In this document: positions 48,926 through 61,840 of the stretch, one piece after another
Position numbering within the stretch: the first letter of the stretch is position 1
Layout: each line of letters starts with the position of its first letter
Origin: Eutypa lata
Taxonomy: Eukaryota > Ascomycota > Sordariomycetes > Xylariales > Diatrypaceae
Direction of reading: 5' to 3'
Length of the DNA: 64,000 nucleotides
NCBI GenBank assembly: GCA_022661535.1
Contig: JAKULF010000003.1
Span: 6,660,166-6,724,165 of the forward strand
The notes under the pieces: model-generated
The model's database searches: none
Seen by the model: the letters and a program-made list of their open reading frames with translations, nothing else
What the model was told of the DNA's origin: nothing
Made by a program: the position numbers and the translations under genes

Positions 48926-50267
48926 ACATCAGCACGACATTTCATTTGGCTATCAATATGTTGGTAATTACAAATCACACCTGTATACCTGAGAGATAGG
49001 ACGCGGTGCTAGAGACTGACAGGAAATTAAACGACCCCAACATGTTTTTACTATCAAATATAGTTCACCCGTCCTGTTCATATCTCTCGTGCTATGACCA
49101 TGCATTTTATCCGACAACACAAAACTGTATACTAGTGCAATCATGGTAAGTCTGTTACGATAATTCAAAGTATGGTATAGGTCCTGGAACATGAGATCTT
49201 GAAGCTCTGGGTAGTTACGTAATTGTGTAAGGGGTACATCGGGAATCATTAGCCTATGGGTTGTTCCTCGTCTTCCCCTATATTCTATACGTCCGAGTTA
49301 GCCTCACTACTATGATAACCCTATCGGCAGGCAAGCCGCGCCCAAAATAATTAACATCTTCTACCATGCACCTACAATGACCTACGTACTTACCTCCCAC
49401 TAGTCGGAGGGCATCGACACAACCAGCACTCCATCCTTCTCAGTCGTGGATGAGGTCGACAAGTTGGTAAACTACCTTTTGCACCGACTCCTAGTCGGCC
49501 GGGATCGTGCTTCTCGCATAGTATGCTCCCATTACGAGGCTCACAAGCCCCAAGACGCCTGGAGAAAACATAATTCTCATCTATCCATATCGAGATAAGT
49601 ACTTACATATCTAATATAGAATAATCGTTGATTTACTATTTAAACATATACTACACAAATTCGATTTGTCAACACATCCTTGAATCCTGCTATTTTGACA
49701 ATGTAACTAAAATCACTAGAGCTAAACGATTAATAGTGGTCCGTCAATTCTGGTGGGGTTGAATAATAGACAGTAGACAGCCAGTCTGCGTCTTTCCATG
49801 CATTTGAACATTTAGTGAATACTACTACTACCAAGTTGAATAGACAGGCAGAAATATTGGAAAGAACTTGCGAGACTTGCGGGATTGCGAGTAAATCCCG
49901 ACTAGCTCTGAGCCTAAACCTCCGGAAACGGCCTTGGGGCATGGGAATTGGAGTAGCTTTCAGACACCGAACCAAATCCCGATCATAGTTATTATATGTT
50001 AGGGTAGAATGATGAATGAAGGATAGTGGGTTATTTCTTGATACTGTCTACAGCTTCCATGAAACTTAGTTAACATCTATGAAGTAAAGAGATATGCGTA
50101 TCACTCTGGCTTCAACCTGATACTTACCACACAATTATCCACATATCTTAGCCCACTAGCCCCAGGCCGGTGGTTCCCTACATCTCAAACCTTCTATTAA
50201 GCGAGTACTTTCATCGACCAATCGTTCAATCGTCAATACCTAATCAAACATCCTAAACCTGAGTAAC
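48926..50267. other. Intergenic region before the nitrilase gene
   Basis: Open frames on the - strand (48968-49249 and 49730-49975) are short and resemble no family I know. No RNA gene or repeat of note. Confidence 0.5.
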
Positions 50268-51422
50268 ATGAGTCTAATTCGGGTAGCTGCATGTCATGCA
50301 TCTCCGGTGTTTCTCTCTTCTAGGCAGACTACAGAAAAGGCAATCTCATTAATTCAAGAAGCGGCTCGCAATGGGGCAAATCTCATCGTCTTCCCTGAAT
50401 CCTACATCCCCGCCTTTCCTATCTGGAGCTCCCTGCGTCCGCCGACCCATAACCATGACCTCTTTAAACGCATGGCCCTCGAGTCCATCTATGCCGATGG
50501 TGAAGAGATGAATGCCATCCGTACCTCTGCCAAACGGCTGGGTGTCATGGTTAGTATCGGTATATCAGAGAAGGTTCACACAAGCAGCGCGACGTTGTAC
50601 AACTCGAATGTGATTGTTGGAAGTGATGGCAACGTCCTAGTCCATCATCGCAAGCTGATGCCGACCTTCTATGAGAAATTGACATGGGCCCAAGGGGATG
50701 GTTACGGGTTACGTGTCGCAGAGACCCAGTTTGGCAAGATTGGAAACTTGATTTGCGGGGAGAACACGAACCCTCTTGCTCGGTATTCCTTGATGGCCCA
50801 AGGAGAACAACTTCACATTTCTACTTGGCCAGCTGTTTGGCCAACTCGCTTCTCAACAACATCTCCCTCTCAAACTGAGGAGCAGGACGATCCAGGGAAG
50901 GCAACTTCAAGTGTGGCAAGAGGTGCCAATTATGACAATGTCAGTGCTAATCGAACACGAGCTGCTGCCCATTGTTTCGAGGCCAAGTGTTTTGGTATCC
51001 TCTGCTCTGGATATCTTGGCAATGATGCTGTTCAAGTCACGGCAGCCGGATCCGGTAACGAAGAACTCATTACACGAGAGCTAGAACAAGCTCAACGTGG
51101 CGCAACCATGTTTCTGGATTCCACAGGAACTTTACTCAAGGGGTTTGTCGTGAACAAAGACACCTCGGCACATGAGCCAACAGAGATGTTGCAAGATCGG
51201 GAAGGGATATTATATGCAGATATGGACCTGGAAGACTGCATAGAGGGCAAGCAGTATCATGATGTCGTCGGTGGCTATCAACGTCTTGATGTATTTGAGC
51301 TTAAAGTAGATCGTAGCCGCCGGCAGCCAGCTAAATTCGTGGGACGTGCTGATGTAGAATTATTCCAGGACATCAAACCGGATAAGGAAGACAGCTACGG
51401 AAAATACGGGGGTGTTCAATAA
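50268..51422 (+). CDS. Nitrilase (carbon-nitrogen hydrolase, branch 1)
   Basis: Hydrolyses nitriles to carboxylic acids and ammonia with a Glu-Lys-Cys triad; probably cytosolic and oligomeric like other nitrilases. Single exon, 384 residues. The triad is E44 (VFPESYIP), K129 (HHRKLMPT) and C163 (LICGENTNPLARY). The first residues IRVAACHASPVFL and the motif TWAQGDG (139-145) are typical. Cyanide hydratases and classical aromatic nitrilases usually have CWEH or CWEN at the nucleophile; this one has CGEN, as in a separate group of fungal nitrilases. QGEQLHISTWPAVWPT follows, and RTRAAAHCFEAKCFGILCSG is the later conserved helix-strand. Substrate cannot be told from sequence. It lies beside a decayed flavin monooxygenase and an intact P450 on the same strand, which suggests an accessory metabolic neighbourhood, but a real cluster is not shown. 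Confidence 0.92.
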   Translation: MSLIRVAACHASPVFLSSRQTTEKAISLIQEAARNGANLIVFPESYIPAFPIWSSLRPPTHNHDLFKRMALESIYADGEEMNAIRTSAKRLGVMVSIGISEKVHTSSATLYNSNVIVGSDGNVLVHHRKLMPTFYEKLTWAQGDGYGLRVAETQFGKIGNLICGENTNPLARYSLMAQGEQLHISTWPAVWPTRFSTTSPSQTEEQDDPGKATSSVARGANYDNVSANRTRAAAHCFEAKCFGILCSGYLGNDAVQVTAAGSGNEELITRELEQAQRGATMFLDSTGTLLKGFVVNKDTSAHEPTEMLQDREGILYADMDLEDCIEGKQYHDVVGGYQRLDVFELKVDRSRRQPAKFVGRADVELFQDIKPDKEDSYGKYGGVQ

Positions 51423-52759
51423 TATAGGAAGTAAGGACAAGTCTTAATATACATTTCTAGGTTCTTTTGAAGCCTCTTCCAATAAAATTGCGTCCCGAAG
51501 AATATTTAAAATGCATTTGGTGATTCCTACCCTTGACTGACGTATTATTGACTGCGCTGATTCCGCTTGCCCTGGGTTGCTTCGGCTGGTCCTAAAGCTT
51601 GATATTCCTACATCGGGAGCCATTGAGTCGAAGTACTAATGTTAGTCTAGATATTTTCCAAACTACCCGAGCGAATAAGGCTGCCACTTCTAGAGTTGCT
51701 CAATTGCACCCATACCCACACAGTCTTCATACGGTAATTGCTGTTTTCTATCCTTGGGGCATAGTCGTTACATCTATAATATGGGGTTGGCGGTCAAGAA
51801 GCCTGAGTAGCATCTTACGAAGCGCTTGCTCCTTTTTATCTTAGGAACTTATAAATAGACATCATGCATTATCCCCAGTTCCACATACATGGACATGCTA
51901 ATTAGCCCTGTGCGTGCTCGAAATGAAATTGGGAGTAGATTATCCAGTCCTCGTTCTATAACTTCAAGGAGGTGATAGTAGTAGCTGAGGCGGGGCTTAA
52001 TTTGGACACGGTAAAGTGAGGCGAGTGTTTCATGTTCCAAGGACTTGAACACTCAAAATATCCATCGCGAGTCATATAATCCTGGGGGTCGTACTCAGGG
52101 CATTATGAGTTCACTTCTGAAACATTATGCGCTCCCAGAACCCATTTTCACATTATCATAATTTTCTCCTCTTTGATTGACGGGAGTGTGTAGGGACAAA
52201 CCCAGGCACCTTTTCTGGGCCTCATGGAAAATAAATCGAAGTTACAACAGAAATAGCACGTCGTATGAGTTGTGAGACTTAGCAAACGTGTCTATATAGT
52301 ATTATCCTGCTTTGGCGATACGGGAAATTGCATCGGGCACAAGGGGGCAACTGGTGAATCCCTTAGGAAATCTCAAGAACCATTAATACAAGGACCTCCA
52401 CCACGAGGCAAAATGTTCTCAGCTGCATCTGTATACATTAAACGTAAGGTGAACAAAGTAAGGGATCGGATGAAAGCTTAGGCAGCGAGCAACGGGTTGC
52501 AGCCTTTAATGTAACATAATGCAACATATCGATGACGGAGGCCACTTCAACTTCCGAGTCTCGATACTAGGTATACAATATCTTGCGGTGGGAACAAGGT
52601 CTCTGAGCACACTTGCTTCAAACTCCTTTGCTATCAGCCTTGGATTGAAGTCGGACCTGCACCGATCCGCTCTGAAATATCACGCATGGCAGCATTGAGA
52701 ACAGCAGAGGCAAAGACCAGTTTATCTTCTTACCATCCACTCTGCGGAGGTTGGATTGT
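51423..52759. other. Region between the nitrilase and the flavoenzyme relic
   Basis: Nothing intact. Short frames at 52272-52481 (+) and 51849-52052 (-) are unassigned. Part of this stretch may be the decayed N-terminal half of the following flavoenzyme relic, but I could not find its nucleotide-binding GxGxxG motif. Confidence 0.45.
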
Positions 52760-52985
52760 ACCTAAATGCGCTGTCAAGGATCGAGAGGGCGAGCGACAGT
52801 GGTGAGCGCTGCTAAAGCCGCATACGACACAGCCTTCTACCTCATGGATTCCGGGGTCCAAGTAAATTGGGTTATCCGGGAGAATAGCTTGGCACCGCTT
52901 GTTATTATGCCACATATTTCCCTCGGCGTGGCGCACACCATGGACGTCGTAGCAACTGAGATCATCGGTTATCTTAACTAGCTTA
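52760..52985 (+). pseudogene. Relic of an FAD-dependent (flavin-binding) monooxygenase
   Basis: An isolated open segment reads RATVVSAAKAAYDTAFYLMD, then SGVQVNWVIREN and a segment resembling GPLVIMP. This matches the internal NADPH-binding region of fungal flavin-binding monooxygenases (usual form VVVGAAKSAYDAAY...V.WVIR). The first glycine of that motif is Ser here. The remaining three quarters of such a protein (500-600 residues) are absent on both sides, and the frame stops at 52981. It is therefore a fragment of a dead gene, lying between the nitrilase and P450 genes on the same strand. Confidence 0.5.
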
Positions 52986-53785
52986 AGCATTATGCGTATC
53001 AAAAGCATAGCCAGTTTTCAATAGGACACCTGACGGACGAGATGCAGTGAATACTATCAGGAATAGGGGTCTAAGAAACTCCACAACGTCCACGTCGTGT
53101 ATAATATATTTCTGCCCTACCAAGATCCATCCGAGCACTACCTCCCCAACTATCGACGGCCACATAGCTGTTAACGGCCTATTTAACTATTAATAATGAG
53201 CGATAAGCCACTGCGCTGAAATTTTATCTGCTGAGTATAACATGTTTTATTATGCTACTCATCTGGCACACTCACAGTTACTGCTGACCCGGAGCCTGTG
53301 ACCGGTATTAACCATGGTACCGTTGGAAATTCTTCACCTTTAGAGCAGACATTTTTTGACGTTCTGCTAAATCGAGGTTATAACATTTTAAGTCAATGGT
53401 CGGACGCGGCGAAGATTATTTAAATTAAGTCTAGTTTACCTTTGTGATGAGAGTTTCAATCGTTGAAAACTGTATGTAGTACAAAATAAACCAGTGCAAG
53501 AGTCCAGAATAGGCTAAATACCGTTAGAGAACTGGCGGTGGAAGCAGCAAGCTTGGTCTCGGCCATTTAGCCTTCTTCAGTCTTAGTCTTTCCCACAATT
53601 CCCGAGGGTCATGATCTTTAGACATGAGTTGATAGGTCAACTCAGTGGGTAAATAATGGATTATGATAATAGCGTCTAAATCGCATGTTTTCTTTCGAAA
53701 TCACATCGTGAAACTTACTTTCTACACTTCTTCATACGTTACAAACCACATAGTGCTATATTGTGGCCAGTTCAGTTTCGCAGCT
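52986..53785. other. Upstream region of the P450 gene
   Basis: No gene recognised. An in-frame ATG at 53663 precedes the chosen P450 start, but the 41 residues it would add do not look like a P450 N-terminus. Confidence 0.5.
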
Positions 53786-55629
53786 ATGGTGTCGGGGTTG
53801 AGTCTTGTGGTTGACCTTTCGGTTATGCAGCTTATCCTGTCTCTTATAACTGTGTGGGTGGGACTTGAGGTTCTCAAAGCGCTATACAATGTTTCTCCAT
53901 TGCACCCCCTTCATAACATCCCAGGGCCCAGACTCGCGGCAGCTACCTATCTACCGGAATTCTTTCACGATGTACTTTTAGGAGGCCGATACACCCACGC
54001 GATCCAGCGGATGCACAAGCAATATGGTGAGGAACAAACCCTCTGATGCGACTTAACAAATATATATTGACGTACCATGTACTTGCCAGGCCCAATCGTT
54101 CGTATCAACCCTAATGAGACGCATTGTATTGATGTAGGATTCTCAGACGAGATCTATGCCCTCGGTGGCAGGAAGAGAGATAAGCCAGCGCACCAAATCA
54201 ACGGCTCAGCGTAAGTTCCTCTCTGTGGCTTGCTATAGATATACAAATTCATAGATCAATCTAGTGCAGGATCTGCCAATACATTTGGTACCAAAGACCA
54301 TGATCTACACCGCTCTCGGCGTGGACCCACAGCCAAGTTCTTCTCTTTCAGTATGATTGCGCAACTGGAAAGTGAAATCCATGGTTTAGTAAATAAGCTA
54401 TGTGACAAGTTGCTGGCCCATTCCAGCAAGGAGGGCCCTGTTGATATAGCTATGGCCTATAGCTGCTTCACCTCTGATGCCATCTTCGGCTATAGTTTCG
54501 GCGAGGAGCCAGGTTTTCTGCGCCAGGAAGGTTGGTATCCAAACTTTCGAGAGGCCACCCTAGCTGTGCTCAAGCCGGTGTTCCTCCTCCGGTTCTTCCC
54601 CTTTCTCAGTAAGTTGCAGAACGCGGCGGTATGGTAGGTTCTCTTCGAGATTTTCCCCTCTCTGGTTCCCATGTGGGCCTGCCTCCATAGGGCTATATTG
54701 ACAAATTTCAGGTTCATCGACTATCTCCCCGAGGATACCGCTCTCCTTCTCCGTTCTTTGAAGATCACCATTCCAGGCCTCGTCGCCAAAGCCAAGGCTG
54801 ATCTGGATGCTGGAATCCATCACGAGCGCCCCACCGTGTTCGCCTCACTTTTGGAATCCGAACTCAACTCTGCTGAGAAGGCGGTGGATAGAATCTCGGA
54901 AGAAGCCATCACAACTGTTAATGCCGGCACTGAGACCACGAGTTGGGCGTTATCTGTCATCACGTACCACTTGCTTGATCAACCTCAACTACTATCAAAA
55001 CTGAGAAAGGAGCTTGAAGATGTTGTAGAAGACCCGGTCCGCTTGCCGCTCTGGACAGTATTAGAGAAGTTGCCCTACCTGAGTGCGGTGATTCTAGAAG
55101 GCTTGCGTCTGTCATATGGAGTATCAGGCCGCACTGCACGAGAGCCAACACAAGAGGACTTGACCTACCGTGGAGATTTCAACAAGAAACCAGTCGAGCT
55201 CGTGTTACCCAGAGGATACGCCATCGGAATGTCGGCCGCCATCACGCATCATGACGAGAGTGTCTTCCCAGATTCCCATTCCTTTATCCCCGAGCGCTGG
55301 CTTGATGAGAATCATCAGCGGAGAAAGGACCTCGAACGTGGCCTGCTTGCTTTTTCAAAAGGTAGCAGAGCGTGCCTCGGGAAGAAGTGAGTTAACCATA
55401 CCTTACCATTCTGATAGGCATGTCTAGAAGATCTGGCGCAGAACTGACATACCCTTCCAATAGCCTCGCGCTTTGCGAACTATACTTAAGTCTCAGCGCT
55501 TTAGCTCTGCGGGTTATTCCCCGCATGACGCTCTTCGAAACAACGCTGAAGGACGTGGCATATGATCATGATATGTTTATCCCTCGGCCTGTTGCCGGAA
55601 GCAAAGGTGTCCGTGTAACAATTGCTTAG
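53786..55629 (+). CDS. Cytochrome P450 monooxygenase
   Basis: Haem-thiolate monooxygenase, ER-anchored, using a P450 reductase; the pattern resembles fungal secondary-metabolism P450s (trichodiene-oxygenase-like), substrate unknown. Five exons: 53786-54026, 54090-54210, 54265-54633, 54712-55386 and 55464-55629; all introns are GT-AG and 54-78 nt; 523 residues in one frame. The N-terminus [20 protein letters not shown] is a membrane anchor, followed by the hinge [15 protein letters not shown]. Other landmarks: [27 protein letters not shown] (C-helix region), the I-helix AGTETT at 315-320, ExxR at 373-376 (EGLR), FIPERW, and the haem loop [10 protein letters not shown] with Cys465, then KNLA across the last junction. 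The stop is only 47 bp before an inverted-repeat element, so the 3' UTR probably runs into it. All key residues are present and the gene appears intact. Confidence 0.93.
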
Positions 55630-55676
55630 ATGGGCGGTGTCCGGAGACATACGTAACCTTTAAAAGAGTGATGCTA

Positions 55677-55740
55677 TTTACACCTTAGTTTTTTAAACTT
55701 CCACACCTTACTTTTTGCTGCCAGGTGGCAGCCGGGCCGT
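55677..55740 (+). repeat. Left terminal inverted repeat (not mutated)
   Basis: 64-bp arm with many C and G residues; it carries C or G at all ten positions where the right arm has T or A. Confidence 0.85.
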
Positions 55741-56128
55741 CGCGAGATTGACGGCCCGCTTACCACCTATCTACTTACGTAGTTATCACCAACGATAGGT
55801 AGCTATTGCCACTTAGTTATAATATTTTATTAAATAATTTACTTATAAGCTATATATTTAAATAAGTAACAGTTAAGTAATAACAGTTAAGTAATAGTTT
55901 ATTGTAATTTAATAAGTTATTTACTTATATAATTAAGCTTTATCTTTAATAATTTAATTTCATTTATACGTATTTTTGTTAAAGAAAATCGAAAAAATTA
56001 TTATTTTATAAATATATATTTATAAAGTTTAATAAAATATACAAGTTAATTTCCGATAAGTAATAAAAGAGATTGGATTTATTATAATTATTAATCTTTA
56101 AGCGTAAGGAGAAAACGGCATAAGTGTA

Positions 56129-56192
56129 ACGGCTCGGTTACCACTTGGTAATAAAAAGTAAAGTGTAAAAGTTTAAAAAACTAAGGTGTAAA
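56129..56192 (-). repeat. Right terminal inverted repeat (RIP-mutated)
   Basis: Reverse complement of the left arm with ten C-to-T or G-to-A changes and no transversions, as expected if RIP has acted on this arm. Confidence 0.85.
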
Positions 56193-57002
56193 TAATATTA
56201 TTCCTTTAAAATGTCTTTTAATACTAGGTAAGCTTAGCGGTTATTTTTTAATAAGTAATATAATTATTATAAAAATATCTTTTATAATTTACTTTATATT
56301 TATTAAGTTTTTTTCGGTTAATTATATTTTACGTATTTATTAAGCTTAATATAAAAAAATCTTTATAAATTTTAAATATTATTTAAAAAAAAGCTTAATT
56401 TAATTTAATAAATTTCGACTTTTTATATATTAAAAACGACGTTTTTTTATATAAATTAATTTTTACTTTTATAACGTTTTTATTAATATTTAATTAAAAA
56501 AAATACGTATTAAAAAAGTATTTAAATTATTAAATTTAAAATAAAATAATAATTATAAATATATATATATATTTATTATAACTTTAATTAAAAATAATAA
56601 TTATAAAATTAAAGTTTAAAAAGTTTTTTATATTAAAATTATTTTATTTAAATGTTTTTATAATTAATATATTATTAATATAATTTTAATTATTTTTAAA
56701 AAAGTTATTTAAAAGTAATATTATATAATAAAAGTTTAAAACGTTATAATTATAATAATATAATAAATAATTATAATATATTAAAAAATAAACGTTTAAA
56801 TTAAATTACGTAAGTTATTTATTTAAACGATTATTTAATTTATATATTATTATTATTACTTTAATTATTTTAAAAAAAATCGTTTAAAAATAATATTATA
56901 TAAAAAAGCTTAAAGTATTATAATTTTTTTAATTTAAATAATAATAATAATATACGAATTAAATAATCGTTTAAATAAATAACTTTCGTAATTTAATTTA
57001 AA

Positions 57003-57070
57003 TTTATAAGTTTATAAGTTTATAAGTTTATAAGTTTATAAGTTTATAAATTTATAAGTTTATAAATTTA
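57003..57070. repeat. TTTATAAG tandem array inside the AT block
   Basis: About eight copies of the octamer TTTATAAG, ending in TTTATAAA variants. Confidence 0.75.
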
Positions 57071-59649
57071 TTTTATAAATTTAAAGGTTTTTTTAATTAT
57101 ATATTATTATTATTATTTTAATTAGAAAAATTATAATATTTAAAATTTATAATTAATTTCGTAGTTTTTTAACGCTTTAAAAAATCATTTTTAAATAATA
57201 TAACTCGTGCGAAAAAATTTAAACGAAATTTTAACGCGTTTTTAAAAAATTATTTTTAAAAGATTATATAAAGTATTAATAATAACTTTAATTATAAGTT
57301 AATTACGAACGTATATATAATATTATTAAATAACTTTTATTAAAAATTATAAAATAATTTAAATTACGATATTATAATAATTATATTAACGAAATTTTTT
57401 TTTAAAAATAATTAAATAACGATATAATTATTATTAATACGTTATATTACGATATTAAATAAAGTATATAAGTTTATATCGAATTTTTATATATATAATA
57501 ACGTTACGCGTTATTTAATTAAATTTCTTTTTTCTTTTTCGTATAATAATAATATATTTATTTTAATTTTATAATTTATTAATATTATAATAATTTATTA
57601 TATTTATAAATAAAGCGAAATAAACGCTTTTTATTATATTTTAAATATAATATTAAAATATTATTAAGTTATTATAAAATCTTTATCGAATAACACGAGT
57701 TACGTAAGCTTTATATTAAATGCAAATACTTCGTTAATAAATTACTTTTAATAAACGAAATATTTAAATATATATTTTTTAATTTAAATATTTTTTAAAC
57801 TTTTTTTAATTTTCGTAACGATTATTAATAAATTAACGATAAACTTTATTCGTTTAATATATTATTTAAGTTATAACGTTAAAAAGAATAAATAAATCTT
57901 TTTCGTCGTTTTTATATAATTAAAAGAAAAACTTTAATTTATTTAAATTAAAGTTAATGCGTTATATAATTAATTTAATATTATTACGATTAAAGTTATT
58001 CGATAACTTTACGTTAAAAACGAAATTCGATAACGTTTTTAAATTATAAAAAGATAAGTTAAAATCGTAATATAAGCGTATAAAAATCGAAAATATAAAA
58101 TAAAGTAATTACGTTAATAATTAAACTTTAACGATTTATATAAAATGTTTAATTACTTTAATTTCGTTATAAACTTATCGTAATTAAATAAATAAAGTAA
58201 TAACGATTTTATAACTTTTATTTAAATTAATAAAACGAATTAATTTTAAGTTTAATTTTTTATTTTAATTTTATTATTTATTTTTTATTATTTAATAAAT
58301 AAAAACGATAACGAATTATAATTTTAACGATCGCGTATTTTTAACGTTTAAGTTTTTTTAAAAAACGTTATAAATTTCGATAATCGTTAAAAGAAATATA
58401 CGAATTAACGGTTTATATTTTATTTAAAATTAATAATAAATTAATTTATTTATTTTAAATTAAAAAATCGTATTATATATATAACTTAACGATTATTAAA
58501 TAATGTTTTTTTTAAAATTAAATTTTACGTAAATAAAATAATTAAAGTATTATATAAGTTTAATAAATAATTATATAAATAAAAAAATATAATTAATTTA
58601 ATAATATATTTCGATAAAGTTTATATTATTATAAACGAACTTTTTATAATATATTATAACTTTTATAATTTAATTTAAAATATTAAATTTTTTAATAACT
58701 TTTTAATAATTTTTAATTAAAACGTAAATTAAAGTAAATTAACGTTAAAGTTAAAAGTTATTACGTTTTAAAAAAAAATTAATAATAAATTAAAAAATTA
58801 ATTAATAAATATCGTAAATTAATTAAAATATAACGATATTAAAAGTTAAATTAATAATATTATTAATTAAGCTTTTTACGCTTTATAAATTTATACGTAT
58901 ATTAATTTAACTTTTATATAAAAACGCTTCGTTTTTAATTTATTATTAAATAATTTTATAAACTTAAATAAAGTTAATATAAATAAGCTTTTTAAAAGCT
59001 TTTTAAACGACGAAAAAAAAGCTTAACGTAAAAGAAAAAATTTATATTTATATTATAATAAATACGATTATATTTCTTAAACTTATTAAAAAAAATTATA
59101 ATTTAAAAAACGTATAATATTATTTAATCGTTATTTAAAAGAAAAAATAACGTAACGAAAAACGTTTAATTTAAAAAAAAAAATATAATTAAAAGTATTT
59201 TTTTTATTATTAAAATTTTACTTTTTAAAATTTATATATATAATTAATAAATTTTAATATATTATTTTTATTTAATATAACGATAATTTAATTTAATAAA
59301 AAAACGATATTAATTTATATTATAATTAATAATAAATATTTTTAATAAGGTTTTTAAATAATAGTTTTACGCGTTTAAAAAATATATTTAATTTATTTTT
59401 ATTAAAATTATAAATATTATAATTAATTAACGAAATCGTAATTAAATTAATAATATATTATTTAAAAATTAATTATATAATTAATTTAATTTAAGAAAAA
59501 ATAACTTTATATTAATAATTATTAAATGATTTTAATATAATTTTTAATTTATTATAATTATATAAATATAATTTAAATATTAATTAAATAATAAATATAT
59601 TTTTCGTTATTAATAATATAATAATAAAATTAAAACGATTCGTTAAATT

Positions 59650-59755
59650 TAAATTTAATTTTAATTTTTCATTTAACTTTAATTTTTTATTTAATTTTAA
59701 CTTTATATTTAACTTTAATTTTATATTTAATTTTAATCTTTTATTAAATTTTTTT
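59650..59755. repeat. Degenerate ~18-bp AT tandem array
   Basis: Repeated units close to TATTTAACTTTAATTTTA, with small indels. Confidence 0.6.
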
Positions 59756-61238
59756 TATATTATTTAAGTTAAATTATAACTTTAAAAAAACATTAATAAC
59801 GAAAAGTAATTTATTTATAACTTTAACGTTTTTAAGTTTTTAACATTTTATAAAATAAAAAACGTTAAAGTTAATAATATATCGTTTTATAAGTTTATAA
59901 TTATAACGAATACATTTTAAATTATTATTAATATTATTATAAAAGCGATATTATTTATAAATAAAATAATAAATATAACGTTAATTAACGTTTTACGAAA
60001 AATATTAATATAAAATAAAAACTTAAATCGTAAAACGATATTATATCGTTTATAATTTTTTTATAATTAAATAATAAAAGTTTTTTAATTATAACGTATT
60101 ATAAATAAAAACATTAAAAAGTATTTAAACGAAAAATTAACGATTATAATAAACGAAATTTTAATTAAGTTTTTATTTAAATAATATAATTTAATTTAAA
60201 TTTTTTTATTTATTAACGTTAAAACGTTATTATTATATTAACTTTTTAATTATAAAATAAAACTTTTATTAAGTTAAATATTATTATATTATAAGTTAAA
60301 AGTTATATTATTTAAAAAGTTATTTATTATATAAAAATATATTAACGATTATTTTAAAAAAAAGTTTATATAAATTAATAATTTTTTAATAATAACTTTT
60401 ATTTTTTTTATTAAAAAATAAAAAAAAATATTTATATATATATTAATTATAAAAATTTAATTAACGTTATAATTAAAAATCGTTATTTTATTTTTTTAAT
60501 TCGTAAAATTATTAATGTTTTTTATAAAGCGAAAATTTTTATTAAACTTAATATTATTATAATATTTAATCGTTTACGTATCGCTTTAAATAATAAATAA
60601 AAAATAATTTTTATTATTCGTTTTAATTTATTTAAATATTTAATCGTAAATTTCGATATAATTAACGTTTTTAATTTCTTTTAATATTATATAAATTATA
60701 TTTTATTTAATTTATTTAAATAATATTTTAATTTATAATAAAAATAAACGAAAACATTATATTTATATAAAAAAGATATTACGTTATTTTATTAATATCG
60801 AATTAATTATTAATATTTAAAAATATAAATTTAACGTAATTAAAATATAATATTTAAGTTTAATTATTTTAACGAATAATATTTAAATAAACTTTAAAAA
60901 GATAATTAACGTATAAAGTTAAAAGTTATTTAAAACGTTATAAAAACTTTAATAATTCGTTAATTCTTTAAATTTTTATTAATTAAATTCGAAAAATCTT
61001 TTATTTTAAATTATTTAAAAATTAATCGTAAAATTTAAAGTAAAATTAAAGTTAATACGAATAACGAATATTAATAAAAATACTTTTCGCGAATTAATTA
61101 AATTTAAATTAATAAAAACTTAATGTCGAATTAATTTTTTAATAAAAAGTTAATTAACGTTAGTTTTTTAATTAATTTTAAAAAAGATTTAACATTTTAA
61201 TTAAATATATTTTTTAAATTTTATAAGTTATTTAACTT

Positions 61239-61840
61239 TAATTATTTATAATTTATAATTTTTAAACTTATAACTTTTAAACTTATAATTTTTAAATTTA
61301 TAACTTTTAAATTTATAACTTTTAAATTTATAAATTTATAAACTTATTTTATAACTTTTAAATTTATAAACTTATAACTTATAAACTTATAATTTATAAA
61401 TTTATAATTATAAATAATTATAATAATTATATAATAATAATAATTAAATAATTAAATAATTTATTTTATAACTTATAACTTTATAATTTTTAAATTTATA
61501 ATTAATTTATAATTATATATAAATAATCGTAATATTTATAAATAATTATAATAATTATAAATTTAAAAGTTATAAATAATAACAATTAATTAAATAATTT
61601 ATAAATTTATTTTATAATATATAAATTTATAATTAATTTATAATTATATATAAATAATTATAATAATTAAATTATTATAATTTATAAATTTATAACTTAT
61701 AAACTTATTTATAATTAATTTTTAATTATATATAAATAATTATAATAATTATATAAAAATAACTTATAAACTTATAAATTTATAACTTATAAACTTATTA
61801 ATTATTTATTAATTATTTTTTAAATTTATAAATTTATAAA
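61239..61840. repeat. Mixed AT tandem repeats near the telomere
   Basis: Begins with units such as AACTTTTAAATTTAT. It continues with three spaced copies of a longer segment starting TTTATAATTAATTT and running into ATTATATATAAATAAT, at about 61493, 61625 and 61708. Confidence 0.65.

Larger units (their letters stand above)
55677..56192. mobile_element. 516-bp inverted-repeat element (MITE-like, TA target sites)
   Basis: Left end 55677-55740 and right end 56129-56192 are 64-bp terminal inverted repeats, beginning TTTACACCTTAGTTTTTTAA. They match at 54 of 64 positions, and all ten differences are transitions. A TA dinucleotide flanks each end (55675-55676 and 56193-56194), as for Tc1/mariner/pogo-type target duplications. 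The inside has no open frame, so it is a non-autonomous, MITE-like element. The left third has normal base composition; from about 55815 rightward it merges with the AT-rich block. The autonomous parent is unknown. Confidence 0.8.

Noticed and set aside
57003..61840. CRISPR-like array in the AT repeats
   Set aside because: Units are direct simple repeats with no unique spacers, and the genome is eukaryotic.
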